Positions 19,147-27,317 of a DNA stretch of 64,000 nt are shown one piece after another. The notes under the pieces were generated by a model. That model worked only from the letters and a program-made list of their open reading frames with translations, searched no databases and was not told the origin of the DNA. A program made the position numbers and the translations under genes. The stretch covers positions 1-64,000 of the forward strand of contig NZ_JAUHJR010000009.1 of the NCBI RefSeq assembly GCF_030412915.1, given 5' to 3'. The stretch's first letter is position 1; each line of letters starts with the position of its first letter. This DNA is from Nocardioides abyssi. Lineage in GTDB: Bacteria; Actinomycetota; Actinomycetes; Propionibacteriales; Nocardioidaceae.

Positions 19147-20103
19147 ATGGCCACACGCACCGCACAGTCCGGGGCTCGGGAGATCGAGGGGCGCGACAGC
19201 GTCGGTCTCTACCTGGACGAGATCGCCCGCAACGCCCTGCTCGACGCCGCCGCCGAGGTGGAGCTGTCGAAGACGATCGAGGCCGGCCTGTTCGCCGAGC
19301 ACCTCCTGGCCCAGGGCCGGATCGGGCGTCGCAAGGGCGGGGCTCCCATGTCGGCCAACCAGGAGGAGCTCGAGTGGCTCGCCGAGGAGGGTCGCAAGGC
19401 CGTCGACCAGTTCATCACCGCCAACCTCCGGCTCGTCGTCTCCATCGCGCGCAAGTACGGCCGCGCGCAGATGCCGATGCTCGACCTGATCCAGGAGGGC
19501 AACACCGGCCTGATCCGTGCGGTCGAGAAGTTCGACTACACCAAGGGCTACAAGTTCTCCACCTACGCCACCTGGTGGGTGCGCCAGGCGATCACGCGTG
19601 GCATCGCCCAGCAGGCCCGCGTCGTCCGGCTGCCCGTGCACGTCGTCGAGGAGCTCAACCAGGTCGGCGGCGCCCGCCGCACCCTGGAGCGCCAGCTCGG
19701 CCGCGAGCCCGAGCCGCAGGAGATCGCCGCGGAGCTCGGCATGGACATCGATCGGGTCCTCGACCTGATGTCGTGGGGGCGTGAGCACGTCAGCCTCGAC
19801 TCCCCGGTGGACGAGGACGGCGACACCTCGCTCGGCGACCTGATGGCGCAGGAGACCGCGCCCGGCCCGGACCTCACCGTCCTCGACACCGAGTCGCGCG
19901 ACCGGCTCAACAGCCTGGTCGGCCACCTCGACGACCGCGCCGCCGACATCATCCGCTCGCGCTACGGCCTCACCGACGGGCGTCAGCACAAGCTGGCCGA
20001 CATCGGCGCCAAGCACGGCATCTCCGCCGAGCGGGTGCGTCAGCTCGAGCGGGAGGCGCTGCAGAAGCTGCGCCGGATCGCCGACCCGGACCTGGCCGCC
20101 TGA
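19147..20103 (+). CDS. Group 2 RNA polymerase sigma factor (SigB/HrdD-like)
   Basis: A 318-residue sigma-70 paralog without the long N-terminal extension of the principal factor. Region 1.2 is DSVGLYLDEIARNALL, region 2 is NLRLVVSIARKY then [19 protein letters not shown] and STYATWWVRQAITRGI, and region 4 ends in GISAERVRQLEREALQKLRR. Length and sequence fit mycobacterial SigB and Streptomyces HrdD, non-essential factors for stress and stationary phase. The ATG at 19147 follows GAGGAGGGG. A SigR-type promoter lies 50 bp upstream, so a redox-responsive ECF factor probably controls it. The convergent NagZ-like gene ends 17 bp downstream. Confidence 0.93.
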   Translation: MATRTAQSGAREIEGRDSVGLYLDEIARNALLDAAAEVELSKTIEAGLFAEHLLAQGRIGRRKGGAPMSANQEELEWLAEEGRKAVDQFITANLRLVVSIARKYGRAQMPMLDLIQEGNTGLIRAVEKFDYTKGYKFSTYATWWVRQAITRGIAQQARVVRLPVHVVEELNQVGGARRTLERQLGREPEPQEIAAELGMDIDRVLDLMSWGREHVSLDSPVDEDGDTSLGDLMAQETAPGPDLTVLDTESRDRLNSLVGHLDDRAADIIRSRYGLTDGRQHKLADIGAKHGISAERVRQLEREALQKLRRIADPDLAA

Positions 20104-20119
20104 GCGGGGTCCGGACCGC

Positions 20120-21418
20120 CTAGTACGTCGCGTCGAGCTCGCGGGAGGCCTCTCCCGCGAGCTCGTCGGCGTCTGGGGGCACCGGCACCTCGTCGGCGAC
20201 CCGCTGCTGCCACGTCTGCAGCGCGACGACCATCGCCGCGGCCTCCTCGGCCCGCTCCCGCGTGACCTCGCCCGACTCGATCGCGGCCGTCACGACGGCG
20301 TGGGTGTGGCGCGTGTCCGGCGGCATGAGCAGCAGGTCGGCCCCGGCGTTGAGCGCGGTGACGGCCGGCTTCTCCCGCCCCATCACCGCTCCCATGCCGA
20401 GGGAGTCGGTGATCGTGACGCCCTCGAAGCCGACGTCGTCGCGCAGGAAGTCGTAGACCGGCGCCGAGAGGCTGGACGGCACGCCCGGGTCGATCGCCTC
20501 CACGTCGAGGTGGCCGATCATCATCGCCGGCGCCCCGGCCTCGACCGCCGCCTCGAAGGGCAGCAGGTCGGTGGCGGCCAGCTCCTCGGCCGTCCGGCCG
20601 AGCACCGGCAGCGACTCGTGGCTGTCGGCGGTCACCGATCCGTGGCCCGGGAAGTGCTTGGTCGTCGAGACGACGCCGGCGGCGTTGTAGCCCTCGACGG
20701 CCGCGCGCACGGCGGCCGCCGCGAGCTCGGGGTCGGTCGACGGCGACCGGGTGCCGATGGTCGGGTCGGCGGCACCGACGGTCACGTCCGCGACCGGGGC
20801 GAAGACCCAGGTGAAGCCGAGGTCGCGCAGCTCCAGGCCGGTCGTCTCGGCCGCCCGACGAACGATGTCGCGGCCCTCGCGCCCCTGGGCGACGGCAGCC
20901 CCGGCGTGGGCGAAGGACGGGAACTCCGTCGCGATCCCCCGCAGGTGGCTCACCGAGCCACCCTCCTGGTCCACGCCCAGCAGCGCCGGGACCTCGCGGC
21001 CGTCGGCCGCCACCGCCTCGCTGACCGCGGCGTTGAGCGCACGGACCTGGTCGGCGTCGACGACGTTGCCGGCCGTCACACACAGGCCGGACAGGTGCAG
21101 GTCGCGGACCAGTGCGGCCGCCTCGGCCGGGTCGGCACCCTGGAACCGGCCGACGATCACCTGACCGGCCAGCTGCGCCGCGTCCCACCCGGCGACGAGC
21201 TCCCGCGCCTCCGCCAGCTCACCCTCGGTGGGACCCCACCCGGTGGGCGCGGCCGGGTCGGCCGCGGGCGCGGACGCGCTCGTGCTCGCGCCCGCCGACG
21301 GCTGCCCGGTCGTCGTGCCCCCAGGCCCGCCGGCGGACGTGGACGAGCCGGAGCAGGCGCCGAGCGCCAGCACGGCCGTGACCGCGAGCGCGGGCAGGGC
21401 CGTCGTACGCCGCCTCAC
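20120..21418 (-). CDS. NagZ-like glycoside hydrolase family 3 lipoprotein
   Basis: A 432-residue secreted beta-N-acetylhexosaminidase. The signal peptide ends with the lipobox LGAC (Cys22), and a Ser/Gly/Thr linker runs to about residue 60. The barrel contains GVDQEGG at 148-154, [14 protein letters not shown] at 254-267 (the NagZ His-Asp acid/base loop), and ITDSLGM with the nucleophile Asp338. The C-terminal ~60 residues are helical. Its GTG start overlaps the coaE stop (GTGA), so it is translated from the coaE message. It is a paralog of the cut gene at 1-811. Confidence 0.9.
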   Translation of the reverse strand: MRRRTTALPALAVTAVLALGACSGSSTSAGGPGGTTTGQPSAGASTSASAPAADPAAPTGWGPTEGELAEARELVAGWDAAQLAGQVIVGRFQGADPAEAAALVRDLHLSGLCVTAGNVVDADQVRALNAAVSEAVAADGREVPALLGVDQEGGSVSHLRGIATEFPSFAHAGAAVAQGREGRDIVRRAAETTGLELRDLGFTWVFAPVADVTVGAADPTIGTRSPSTDPELAAAAVRAAVEGYNAAGVVSTTKHFPGHGSVTADSHESLPVLGRTAEELAATDLLPFEAAVEAGAPAMMIGHLDVEAIDPGVPSSLSAPVYDFLRDDVGFEGVTITDSLGMGAVMGREKPAVTALNAGADLLLMPPDTRHTHAVVTAAIESGEVTRERAEEAAAMVVALQTWQQRVADEVPVPPDADELAGEASRELDATY

Positions 21419-22008
21419 GCGGCCGGCCCGGTGAGGTCGGCGTGGACCTCCAGCACGCGGCGGCGGAGGTCCTCGAGCGTGCCGGTGTTGTCGATGACGT
21501 GGGTGGCGATCGCCAGCCGGTCCTCGCGGGTCGCCTGCGCCCGCACCCGGGCCTCGGCGTCCTCGCGGGTCATGCCGCGCTGGGTCAGCATCCGCTCGAC
21601 CTGCGTCTCGACCGGGACGTCGACGACGACGACGGCGTCGAAGGTCGGGGCGCGGCCGGACTCGGCGAGCAGCGGGATGTCGTGGACGACGAGGTCGTCG
21701 GGCGTCGCCGACGCCTCCAGCTCCACGATCCGCTCGAAGACCAGCGGGTGGATGATCGCCTCGAGCTCCTTGCGCCGCGCCTCGTCGGCGAAGACGATCG
21801 CGCCGAGCGCCGGCCGGTCGAGGTCGCCGTCGGCGGTCAGCACGCCGGTCCCGAACGCGTCCACGACCTGCTGCAGGCCGGGTGTCCCGGGCTCGACCAC
21901 CTCGCGGGCCAGCGCGTCACCGTCGATGAGGACCGCGCCGAGCTCGACCAGGATCGCCGACACCGTGCTCTTGCCCGAGGCGATGCCGCCGGTGAGTCCC
22001 ACACGCAT
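21415..22008 (-). CDS. coaE: Dephospho-CoA kinase
   Basis: A 197-residue enzyme for the last step of coenzyme A synthesis, phosphorylating the ribose 3'-hydroxyl of dephospho-CoA with ATP. The P-loop GGIASGKST is at about 6-14, and VHDIPLLAE and the [16 protein letters not shown] helix follow, all typical. The ATG at 22008 is chosen over a TTG at 22017 because TACGTT lies 7 nt upstream, as in other leaderless genes here. In actinobacteria coaE commonly lies near rpsA and polA, as it does here. The 3' end overlaps the lipoprotein gene by 4 bp. Confidence 0.93.
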   Translation of the reverse strand: MRVGLTGGIASGKSTVSAILVELGAVLIDGDALAREVVEPGTPGLQQVVDAFGTGVLTADGDLDRPALGAIVFADEARRKELEAIIHPLVFERIVELEASATPDDLVVHDIPLLAESGRAPTFDAVVVVDVPVETQVERMLTQRGMTREDAEARVRAQATREDRLAIATHVIDNTGTLEDLRRRVLEVHADLTGPAA

Positions 22009-22015
22009 GGGCGCC

Positions 22016-22021
22016 AACGTA
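22016..22021 (-). promoter_or_regulatory. -10 box of coaE (leaderless)
   Basis: TACGTT on the minus strand, 7 nt before the ATG at 22008; it supports that start over TTG at 22017. Confidence 0.45.
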
Positions 22022-22082
22022 CGTCACCGCACCGACCCCGTCCGCACCGGCCGCGGGCGCTCGCGGACCCCGCAGGACCGGC

Positions 22083-22763
22083 TCAGGTGGGCCAGGGGTG
22101 GCGCAGCGCGGCCCCCTCGCCCGGAGCGCCGCCGAGGTAGGCGAGCACCCGGGTCGCCACCTGCCACGTCGTGCGCACGTTGGTCTGCGCGGCCGGCTCG
22201 GCCGCCAGCTCCGCCACCAGCCGGTCGGCCCCCGGGGCGCCGGCCTGGTGGGCCAGCCGGGCACAGGTGCGGGCCGCCACCCGGGTGGGCTCGGGCTCCA
22301 CGCTCCACACCAGGTCGAAGATGCGGTCGCCGTCGTCGTCGAGCTCCAGGCCCGGGATCTCCCAGGCCGACAGCACGCAGGCGAACGCGTCGTCGTCGCA
22401 CACGACCAGCCACTCCTCGCGCAGCGGGGCGGCGGGGTCGATGGCGGCCACCTCGACGCCGTCGGTCGCGACCGGCCGGCCCCCGGGGTCGACGAAGACG
22501 ACACAGGCCCGCGCCACCTCCGCGAGCTGCTCCCAGCGCGAGAGCGCGGGCGCCAGGAACCGGTCGGTCTGGAACCCCCCGAAGAGCACCGGCTTCCGCA
22601 CGCGGCTCGCGATCTCCTGCTCCAGGGCGTGCGAGATCGCCGTCAGCGCCCGCTTGCGCACGCGCACCGACCCGAGCACGGGGAAGGCCCGGCGCACCGT
22701 GATGTAGACCGAGTCCGGGTCGTCGGCCCGCCCCGGCTCGTCCTGGGTCTCCTCAGCCGTCAC
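22083..22763 (-). CDS. DICT-domain-like sensory protein
   Basis: A 226-residue cytoplasmic protein. The segment from AFPVLGSVRVRKRALTAISH through KPVLFGGFQTDRFL to SRWEQLAEVARACVVFVDPGG resembles the DICT sensory domain, known from diguanylate cyclases and two-component proteins and also found alone. No output domain is attached, so any signalling would need a partner. The C-terminal half (TRVAARTCARLAHQAG...TNVRTTWQVATRVLAYLGG) is helical. GTG 22763 is preferred over the upstream start at 22808 because GAGGAGG lies 5 nt before it. Divergent from the AMP ligase gene. The domain call is moderate; the role is unknown. Confidence 0.6.
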   Translation of the reverse strand: MTAEETQDEPGRADDPDSVYITVRRAFPVLGSVRVRKRALTAISHALEQEIASRVRKPVLFGGFQTDRFLAPALSRWEQLAEVARACVVFVDPGGRPVATDGVEVAAIDPAAPLREEWLVVCDDDAFACVLSAWEIPGLELDDDGDRIFDLVWSVEPEPTRVAARTCARLAHQAGAPGADRLVAELAAEPAAQTNVRTTWQVATRVLAYLGGAPGEGAALRHPWPT

Positions 22764-22845
22764 GACGGCCTCCTCGCGCTCTCGACGCCCCGCGCCCCAG
22801 GTTGCCACGGCGGCGGCGCCGGGTGAACCCTCCGGCCGCGATGAC

Positions 22846-22851
22846 TACGCT
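22846..22851 (+). promoter_or_regulatory. -10 box of the AMP-ligase gene (leaderless)
   Basis: TACGCT, 6 nt before the GTG start at 22858. No ribosome binding site is present. Confidence 0.45.
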
Positions 22852-22857
22852 GCCGCG

Positions 22858-24105
22858 GTGACCACCCCAGCCGGCCGCGACCTCCGACCCGGCGACCGGG
22901 TCGCCCTCCTGGTGGCGGGCTCGACGACGTACCTCGACGCGGTCGTCTCGCTGCTCGCGCGGGGCGTCTTCCCCATCCCGCTGGACCCGCGCCTGACCAC
23001 CCACGAGCGCACCCGCATCCTCGCCGGGCTGGACCCGACGCTGGTCGTCGAGGACGAGGACACCCTGGCCGGGCTGGTCGACCCCGGGACGCGCCGCGGG
23101 CTGCCGCTGGGCCGGCCGATGCACATGACCAGCGGGACCACCGGCACCCCCAAGGGCGTCTTCAGCGGGCTGCTGGACGAGGCCGGTGCGCGGGCGCTGG
23201 TCGCCGAGGAGCGCGACCTGTGGGGCTTCTCCCCCGACGACACCAACCTGGTGCTCAGCCCGCTCTACCACTCCGCACCGCTCCGGTTCGCGATGGGCAC
23301 CGCGCTCGCCGGCGGCCGGGTCGTCGTGCCCGGACCGTTCGACCCGGCGGTGGTGACCGAGGCCATCGAGGTCGAGCGGCCGACGACCATGTTCTGCGTG
23401 CCGACGCACCTGCAGCGGCTCTTCGCCCACTGGGACGAGCACGGCTGGCCGGACCTGTCCTGCTTCCGGCTCGTCGCCCACGCCGGCGCGCCGTGCCCGG
23501 AGAAGGTCAAGCGGCGGCTGCTCGATGTCTTCCCGCCGGGGTCGACGTGGGAGTTCTACGGCTCCACCGAGGGCCAGTTCACCGTCTGCTCCGGCGAGGA
23601 GTGGCTCGAGCGGCCCGGGACCGTCGGCCGCGCCCGGCCCGGCCGACGGCTGCGGATCGCCGAGGACGGCACGATCTGGTGCGCGGTGCCGGAGTTCGCC
23701 CGGTTCGTCTACCACGGCGCCCCGGACAAGACGGCCGCGGCGTGGGACGGCGACGAGTTCACCGTCGGCGACCTCGGCCGGCTCGACGACGACGGCTACC
23801 TCGTGCTCGACGGGCGCCGCGAGGACCTGGTGATCAGCGGCGGCGTCAACGTCTACCCGCTGGAGGTGGAGCAGGTGCTGCGCGAGCACGCGGGGGTCGA
23901 GGACGTCGCGGTGTACGGCGTGCCCGACGAGCAGTGGGGGCAGCGGGTGTGCGCGGCGGTCGTCGGCGCCGCGACCGAGGCCGACCTGGCGGCGTACGTC
24001 CGCGAGCGGCTGGCCCCGCCGAAGCGGCCCAAGACCTGGTCGTTCCTCGACGAGCTGCCGCGCACGCTGACCGGCAAGGTGCTGCGCGACCGCCTGCCGC
24101 GCTGA
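22858..24105 (+). CDS. Short class I AMP-forming acyl-CoA synthetase-like ligase
   Basis: A 415-residue ANL-superfamily ligase, which activates a carboxylic acid as acyl-AMP. Present are the phosphate loop TSGTTGTPKGV, YGSTEGQF (A5), GDLGRLDDDGYLVLDGR (A7-A8), and the C-terminal LTGKVLRDRLP with the catalytic Lys. Most relatives have 500 or more residues; here the N-terminal ~80 residues before the GDRVALL strand are missing. The GTG start sits directly below a -10 box, so the short form seems genuine. Its fold may therefore be minimal, as in other compact fatty-acid/benzoate-type ligases. The substrate is not predictable. Divergent from the DICT-like gene, convergent with the AdpA-like regulator. 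Confidence 0.85.
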   Translation: MTTPAGRDLRPGDRVALLVAGSTTYLDAVVSLLARGVFPIPLDPRLTTHERTRILAGLDPTLVVEDEDTLAGLVDPGTRRGLPLGRPMHMTSGTTGTPKGVFSGLLDEAGARALVAEERDLWGFSPDDTNLVLSPLYHSAPLRFAMGTALAGGRVVVPGPFDPAVVTEAIEVERPTTMFCVPTHLQRLFAHWDEHGWPDLSCFRLVAHAGAPCPEKVKRRLLDVFPPGSTWEFYGSTEGQFTVCSGEEWLERPGTVGRARPGRRLRIAEDGTIWCAVPEFARFVYHGAPDKTAAAWDGDEFTVGDLGRLDDDGYLVLDGRREDLVISGGVNVYPLEVEQVLREHAGVEDVAVYGVPDEQWGQRVCAAVVGAATEADLAAYVRERLAPPKRPKTWSFLDELPRTLTGKVLRDRLPR

Positions 24106-24123
24106 GGAGACCGGCGAGCCGCC

Positions 24124-25068
24124 TCAGCAGGCGAACTGGCGGCGGTACTGCTGCGGGCTGACCCCGCGCACGCGGGAGAAGTGGTGGCGCAGCGTGGCGG
24201 CGTTGCCGAAGCCGACCTCGGTCGCGATCCACTCCACCGGCTTGTCCGAGCGCTCGAGCAGCTGCTCGGCGCGCAGCACCCGCTGCCGGGTGACCCAGGC
24301 GTGCGGGGTGGCCCCGGTCTCGGCACGGAACCGGCGGGCGAAGGTCCGCGGCGACATCAGCGCGCGGCGGGCGAGGGTCTCCACGTCGAGGTCCTCCCCC
24401 AGGTGCTCCACGATCCAGGTCAGCAGCGGCCCGAGCGTCTCGGCGTCGCAGTCCGGCACGGCGTGGGCGATGAACTGAGCCTGGCCGCCGTCGCGGTGCG
24501 GCGGGACGACCATCCGCCGCGCCGTCGCGGCCGCGGTCGCCGCACCGAAGGTCTCGCGCAGCAGGTGCAGCGCGGCGTCCAGCCCGGCGGCGGAGCCGGC
24601 GCCGGTCACGACCGACCCGTCGTGGACGTAGAGCACGTCGGCGTCGACCTTCGCCTCGGGGAAGCGCTCGACCAGCGCCTGGACGTGGCGCCAGTGCGTC
24701 GTGCAGTGCCGACCGTCCAGCAGGCCGGCCTCGCCCAGCACGAAGGCGGCCGTGCAGTGGGCGAAGATCGTCGCACCCCGGTCGTACGCCGCCGCCACCG
24801 CGGCCGCGACCTCCGGCGAGGGGTCGAGGTAGTCCCGCTTCGGGCACACGCACACCAGGTCGGCCTCCGCGACCACGTCGAGCCCGTGCTCGACGTGCAG
24901 GTCGAAGCCGGAGGCGCCGCGCACCCGCCCCGGTCGGGGCGTGGCGACCTTGAAGTCGAAGACCGGGTTGTCGTCGTCGGGGTGGTAGGGCTCGGCCCAC
25001 ACCTCGCACATCGAGCCGAGCCCGAAGGGCTCCGCCCCGTCCTGGACGAGCACCACCACGTTGCGCAT
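24124..25068 (-). CDS. GlxA/AdpA-type AraC-family regulator (DJ-1/PfpI plus AraC HTH)
   Basis: A 314-residue transcription factor with an N-terminal DJ-1/PfpI-like domain (residues 1-~190; AHCTAAFVLGEAGLLDGRHCTTHW with Cys105 at the nucleophile-elbow position) and a C-terminal AraC double helix-turn-helix (about 215-314; LARRALMSPRTFARRF and PVEWIATEVGFGNAATLRHHFSRVRGVSPQQYRR). This is the architecture of Streptomyces AdpA. The ATG at 25068 is chosen because MRNVVVLVQDG is the first strand of the fold. Just upstream lie four copies of TGGCAGGAA-like half-sites, close to the AdpA consensus TGGCSNGWWY, so autoregulation is likely. Whether it is a true AdpA ortholog is not settled. Confidence 0.88.
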   Translation of the reverse strand: MRNVVVLVQDGAEPFGLGSMCEVWAEPYHPDDDNPVFDFKVATPRPGRVRGASGFDLHVEHGLDVVAEADLVCVCPKRDYLDPSPEVAAAVAAAYDRGATIFAHCTAAFVLGEAGLLDGRHCTTHWRHVQALVERFPEAKVDADVLYVHDGSVVTGAGSAAGLDAALHLLRETFGAATAAATARRMVVPPHRDGGQAQFIAHAVPDCDAETLGPLLTWIVEHLGEDLDVETLARRALMSPRTFARRFRAETGATPHAWVTRQRVLRAEQLLERSDKPVEWIATEVGFGNAATLRHHFSRVRGVSPQQYRRQFAC

Positions 25069-25090
25069 CCGGCGATCATGCCGCAGGCGT

Positions 25091-25163
25091 TGGCAGGAAA
25101 TCAATGCACCCTGACATTCCTGCCACTCGTGGCAGGATCCGGACAGGAGCAGGATTCCTGCCA
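25091..25163. promoter_or_regulatory. Array of four TGGCAGGAA half-sites (two palindromes)
   Basis: Half-sites TGGCAGGAA at 25091-25099 and TTCCTGCCA at 25117-25125 face each other across 17 nt. TGGCAGGAT at 25130-25138 faces TTCCTGCCA at 25155-25163 across 16 nt. They fill the space between the AdpA-like gene and the 49-residue gene, whose ATG begins inside the last half-site. Each unit differs from the AdpA consensus mainly by A at the S position. Confidence 0.6.
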
Positions 25164-25312
25164 TGACCTTCCTGATCCTGCTCCTGCTGGTCGCGACCGC
25201 CCTGGCCGTCGAGACCGTCCGCCGCACCACCCACGACGGCCATGGGCCGTCCCGTCCGCCCGCCTCCCGCTTCGAGGACCCGCAGTTCCGCTCCCCAGCC
25301 TCGGGCTGGTGA
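25163..25312 (+). CDS. 49-residue single-span membrane peptide
   Basis: A short frame encoding one hydrophobic helix (TFLILLLLVATALAVE, residues 2-17) and a polar tail that ends RFEDPQFRSPASGW. The tail has His, Arg and Pro but no recognised motif. Its start overlaps the last half-site of the operator-like array, so binding there would block it. It is divergent from the AdpA-like regulator and followed by a strong hairpin at 25338, which supports it as an expressed unit. Function unknown; no homolog is recalled. Confidence 0.5.
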   Translation: MTFLILLLLVATALAVETVRRTTHDGHGPSRPPASRFEDPQFRSPASGW

Positions 25313-25337
25313 CACCGACACCTATCCCGAGGACGCC

Positions 25338-25371
25338 GAAGGCCCGGTCACCGTGAGGTGACCGGGCCTTC
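25338..25371. terminator. Bidirectional hairpin between the 49-residue gene and rpsA
   Basis: A perfect 15-bp stem (gaaggcccggtcacc with ggtgaccgggccttc) and a GTGA loop, between convergent genes. It lies 48 nt past the rpsA stop on that strand. Confidence 0.8.
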
Positions 25372-25418
25372 GTGCGTGGTGCGGGTGCTACCCGCGGACC
25401 AGGGTGATCAGCGAGTGA

Positions 25419-26903
25419 TCACTGGCCGCCGGTGAGCTTCTCGCGGAGCGCCTGCAGCGCCTCGTCGGAGGCGAGCGAACCGCCGCCGCCACCGCCCTCG
25501 GTGCTGGCAGCCTCGTCGGTGCCGCCGCTGGAGTACGACGTGGCCTCGCCGGCCTCGACCTCGGCCTTGGCGGCCTCCTGCTGCTGCTTGACGTGGGCCT
25601 CCCAGCGGGCGTGCGCCTTGGCGTACTGCTCCTCCCAGGTCGCGCGCTGCTCCTCGTAGCCCTCGAGCCACTCGCCGGTCTCCGGGTCGAAGCCCTCGGG
25701 GTAGACGTAGTTGCCCTGCTCGTCGTAGGTCGCGGTCATGCCGTACAGCGTCGGGTCGAACTCCTCGACGTCGGCAGCCGTGGCGGTCTCGTTGGCCTGC
25801 TTGAGCGACAGCGAGATCCGGCGACGCTCGAGGTCGATGTCGATGATCTTGACCATGACGTCGTCGTTGACCTGGACGACCTGCTCGGGGATCTCCACGT
25901 GGCGCTCGGCCAGCTCGGAGATGTGCACCAGGCCCTCGATGCCCTCCTCGACGCGGACGAACGAGCCGAAGGGCACCAGCTTGGTGACCTTGCCCGGCAC
26001 GATCTGGCCGATCTGGTGGGTGCGGGCGAAGTGCTGCCACGGGTCCTCCTGCGTCGCCTTCAGCGACAGGGAGACACGCTCGCGGTCCATGTCCACGTCG
26101 AGGACCTCGACGGTGACCTCGTCGCCCACGGCGACGACCTCGGACGGGTGGTCGATGTGCTTCCAGGAGAGCTCGGAGACGTGGACGAGGCCGTCGACGC
26201 CGCCGAGGTCCACGAACGCACCGAAGTTGACGATCGAGGAGACGACGCCCTTGCGGATCTGCCCCTTCTGCAGCTGGGTCAGGAAGCCGTGGCGGACCTC
26301 GGACTGGGTCTGCTCGAGCCAGGCACGGCGCGACAGGACCACGTTGTTGCGGTTCTTGTCGAGCTCGATGATCTTGGCCTCGAGGGTCTGGCCCACGTAG
26401 GGCTGCAGGTCGCGGACGCGACGCATCTCCACCAGCGAGGCGGGCAGGAAGCCGCGCAGGCCGATGTCCAGGATCAGGCCGCCCTTGACGACCTCGATGA
26501 CGGTGCCCTCGACGACGCCGTCCTCCTCCTTGACCTGCTCGATGGTGCCCCAGGCGCGCTCGTACTGGGCGCGCTTCTTGGACAGGATCAGGCGGCCTTC
26601 CTTGTCCTCCTTCTGGAGGACGAGGGCCTCGACCTCGTCGCCGACCTCGACGACCTCGGAGGGGTCGACGTCGTGCTTGATCGACAGCTCGCGCGAGGGG
26701 ATGACGCCCTCGGTCTTGTAGCCGATGTCGAGGAGGACCTCGTCGCGGTCGACCTTGACGATGGTGCCGGCGACGATGTCACCGTCGTTGAAGTACTTGA
26801 TGGTCGCGTCGATCGCGGCGAGGAAGTCCTCTTCGGACCCGATGTCGTTGACCGCCACCTGGGGCGCGTCGTAGTCCGGAAGAGTGGAGATGGTGCTCGT
26901 CAT
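25419..26903 (-). CDS. rpsA: 30S ribosomal protein S1
   Basis: A 494-residue S1 protein with four S1 (OB-fold) RNA-binding domains at about residues 35-105, 122-190, 207-277 and 292-362, for example [24 protein letters not shown] and [19 protein letters not shown]. It helps the 30S subunit bind structured mRNAs. It is shorter than the six-domain E. coli protein, as usual for actinobacteria, and the tail is acidic and Gly-rich ([17 protein letters not shown]). The ATG at 26903 follows AAGGA. The proximity of rpsA, coaE, polA, an ANTAR regulator and pyk matches the order in mycobacteria. Confidence 0.95.
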   Translation of the reverse strand: MTSTISTLPDYDAPQVAVNDIGSEEDFLAAIDATIKYFNDGDIVAGTIVKVDRDEVLLDIGYKTEGVIPSRELSIKHDVDPSEVVEVGDEVEALVLQKEDKEGRLILSKKRAQYERAWGTIEQVKEEDGVVEGTVIEVVKGGLILDIGLRGFLPASLVEMRRVRDLQPYVGQTLEAKIIELDKNRNNVVLSRRAWLEQTQSEVRHGFLTQLQKGQIRKGVVSSIVNFGAFVDLGGVDGLVHVSELSWKHIDHPSEVVAVGDEVTVEVLDVDMDRERVSLSLKATQEDPWQHFARTHQIGQIVPGKVTKLVPFGSFVRVEEGIEGLVHISELAERHVEIPEQVVQVNDDVMVKIIDIDLERRRISLSLKQANETATAADVEEFDPTLYGMTATYDEQGNYVYPEGFDPETGEWLEGYEEQRATWEEQYAKAHARWEAHVKQQQEAAKAEVEAGEATSYSSGGTDEAASTEGGGGGGSLASDEALQALREKLTGGQ

Positions 26904-27317
26904 GTAGAGACAGATCCTTGGGTGGGCAGAAGTCGTGCGGACGCGCGCGGAAGGCCGTTTTCACTACCGGTGGTGTCGTGCCCGGGAGCCGCGGAGCGGC
27001 AGGTCGGGCTGATAGCGAGCGAGGGTCCACTCCGTCCGGGACGCAGGCAGACCTCTGGCGCGACAGCCAGCGTACGCCGCCGCGCGAGACGGAGCCAACT
27101 CCGGCCGCCCCGCGGCGGTACGGTCAGTGCATACCCGGTCCCCGGCCGGGTACGACCCCCTCGAGCGACGTGCTGCCCCGCCCCGCACGCACCCCCTGCC
27201 TGCGACGCCGGTCCGCCCCTCGCCCGGTGCTCCCTCGTCCACGTCCTGCCCCTTGCGGCACGGCGTTCCCTGGCGCGCGAGCACCGTCCCCCCGGACCCC
27301 GCCACAGGAGACATCCC
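26904..27317. other. 414-bp divergent spacer between rpsA and the TSP3 protein gene
   Basis: Leader and promoter region for rpsA (minus) and the giant secreted protein (plus). The rpsA ribosome binding site and, at 27306-27310, the AGGAG of the plus-strand gene can be placed. No confident promoter hexamers, gene or structured RNA were recognised. Confidence 0.5.

Noticed and set aside
16061-19165. A very long minus-strand frame fusing pxpA to sequence opposite the S9 peptidase
   Set aside because: Only the last 234 residues match the LamB/YcsF family; the rest is the complement of the peptidase gene, which has an intact catalytic triad.
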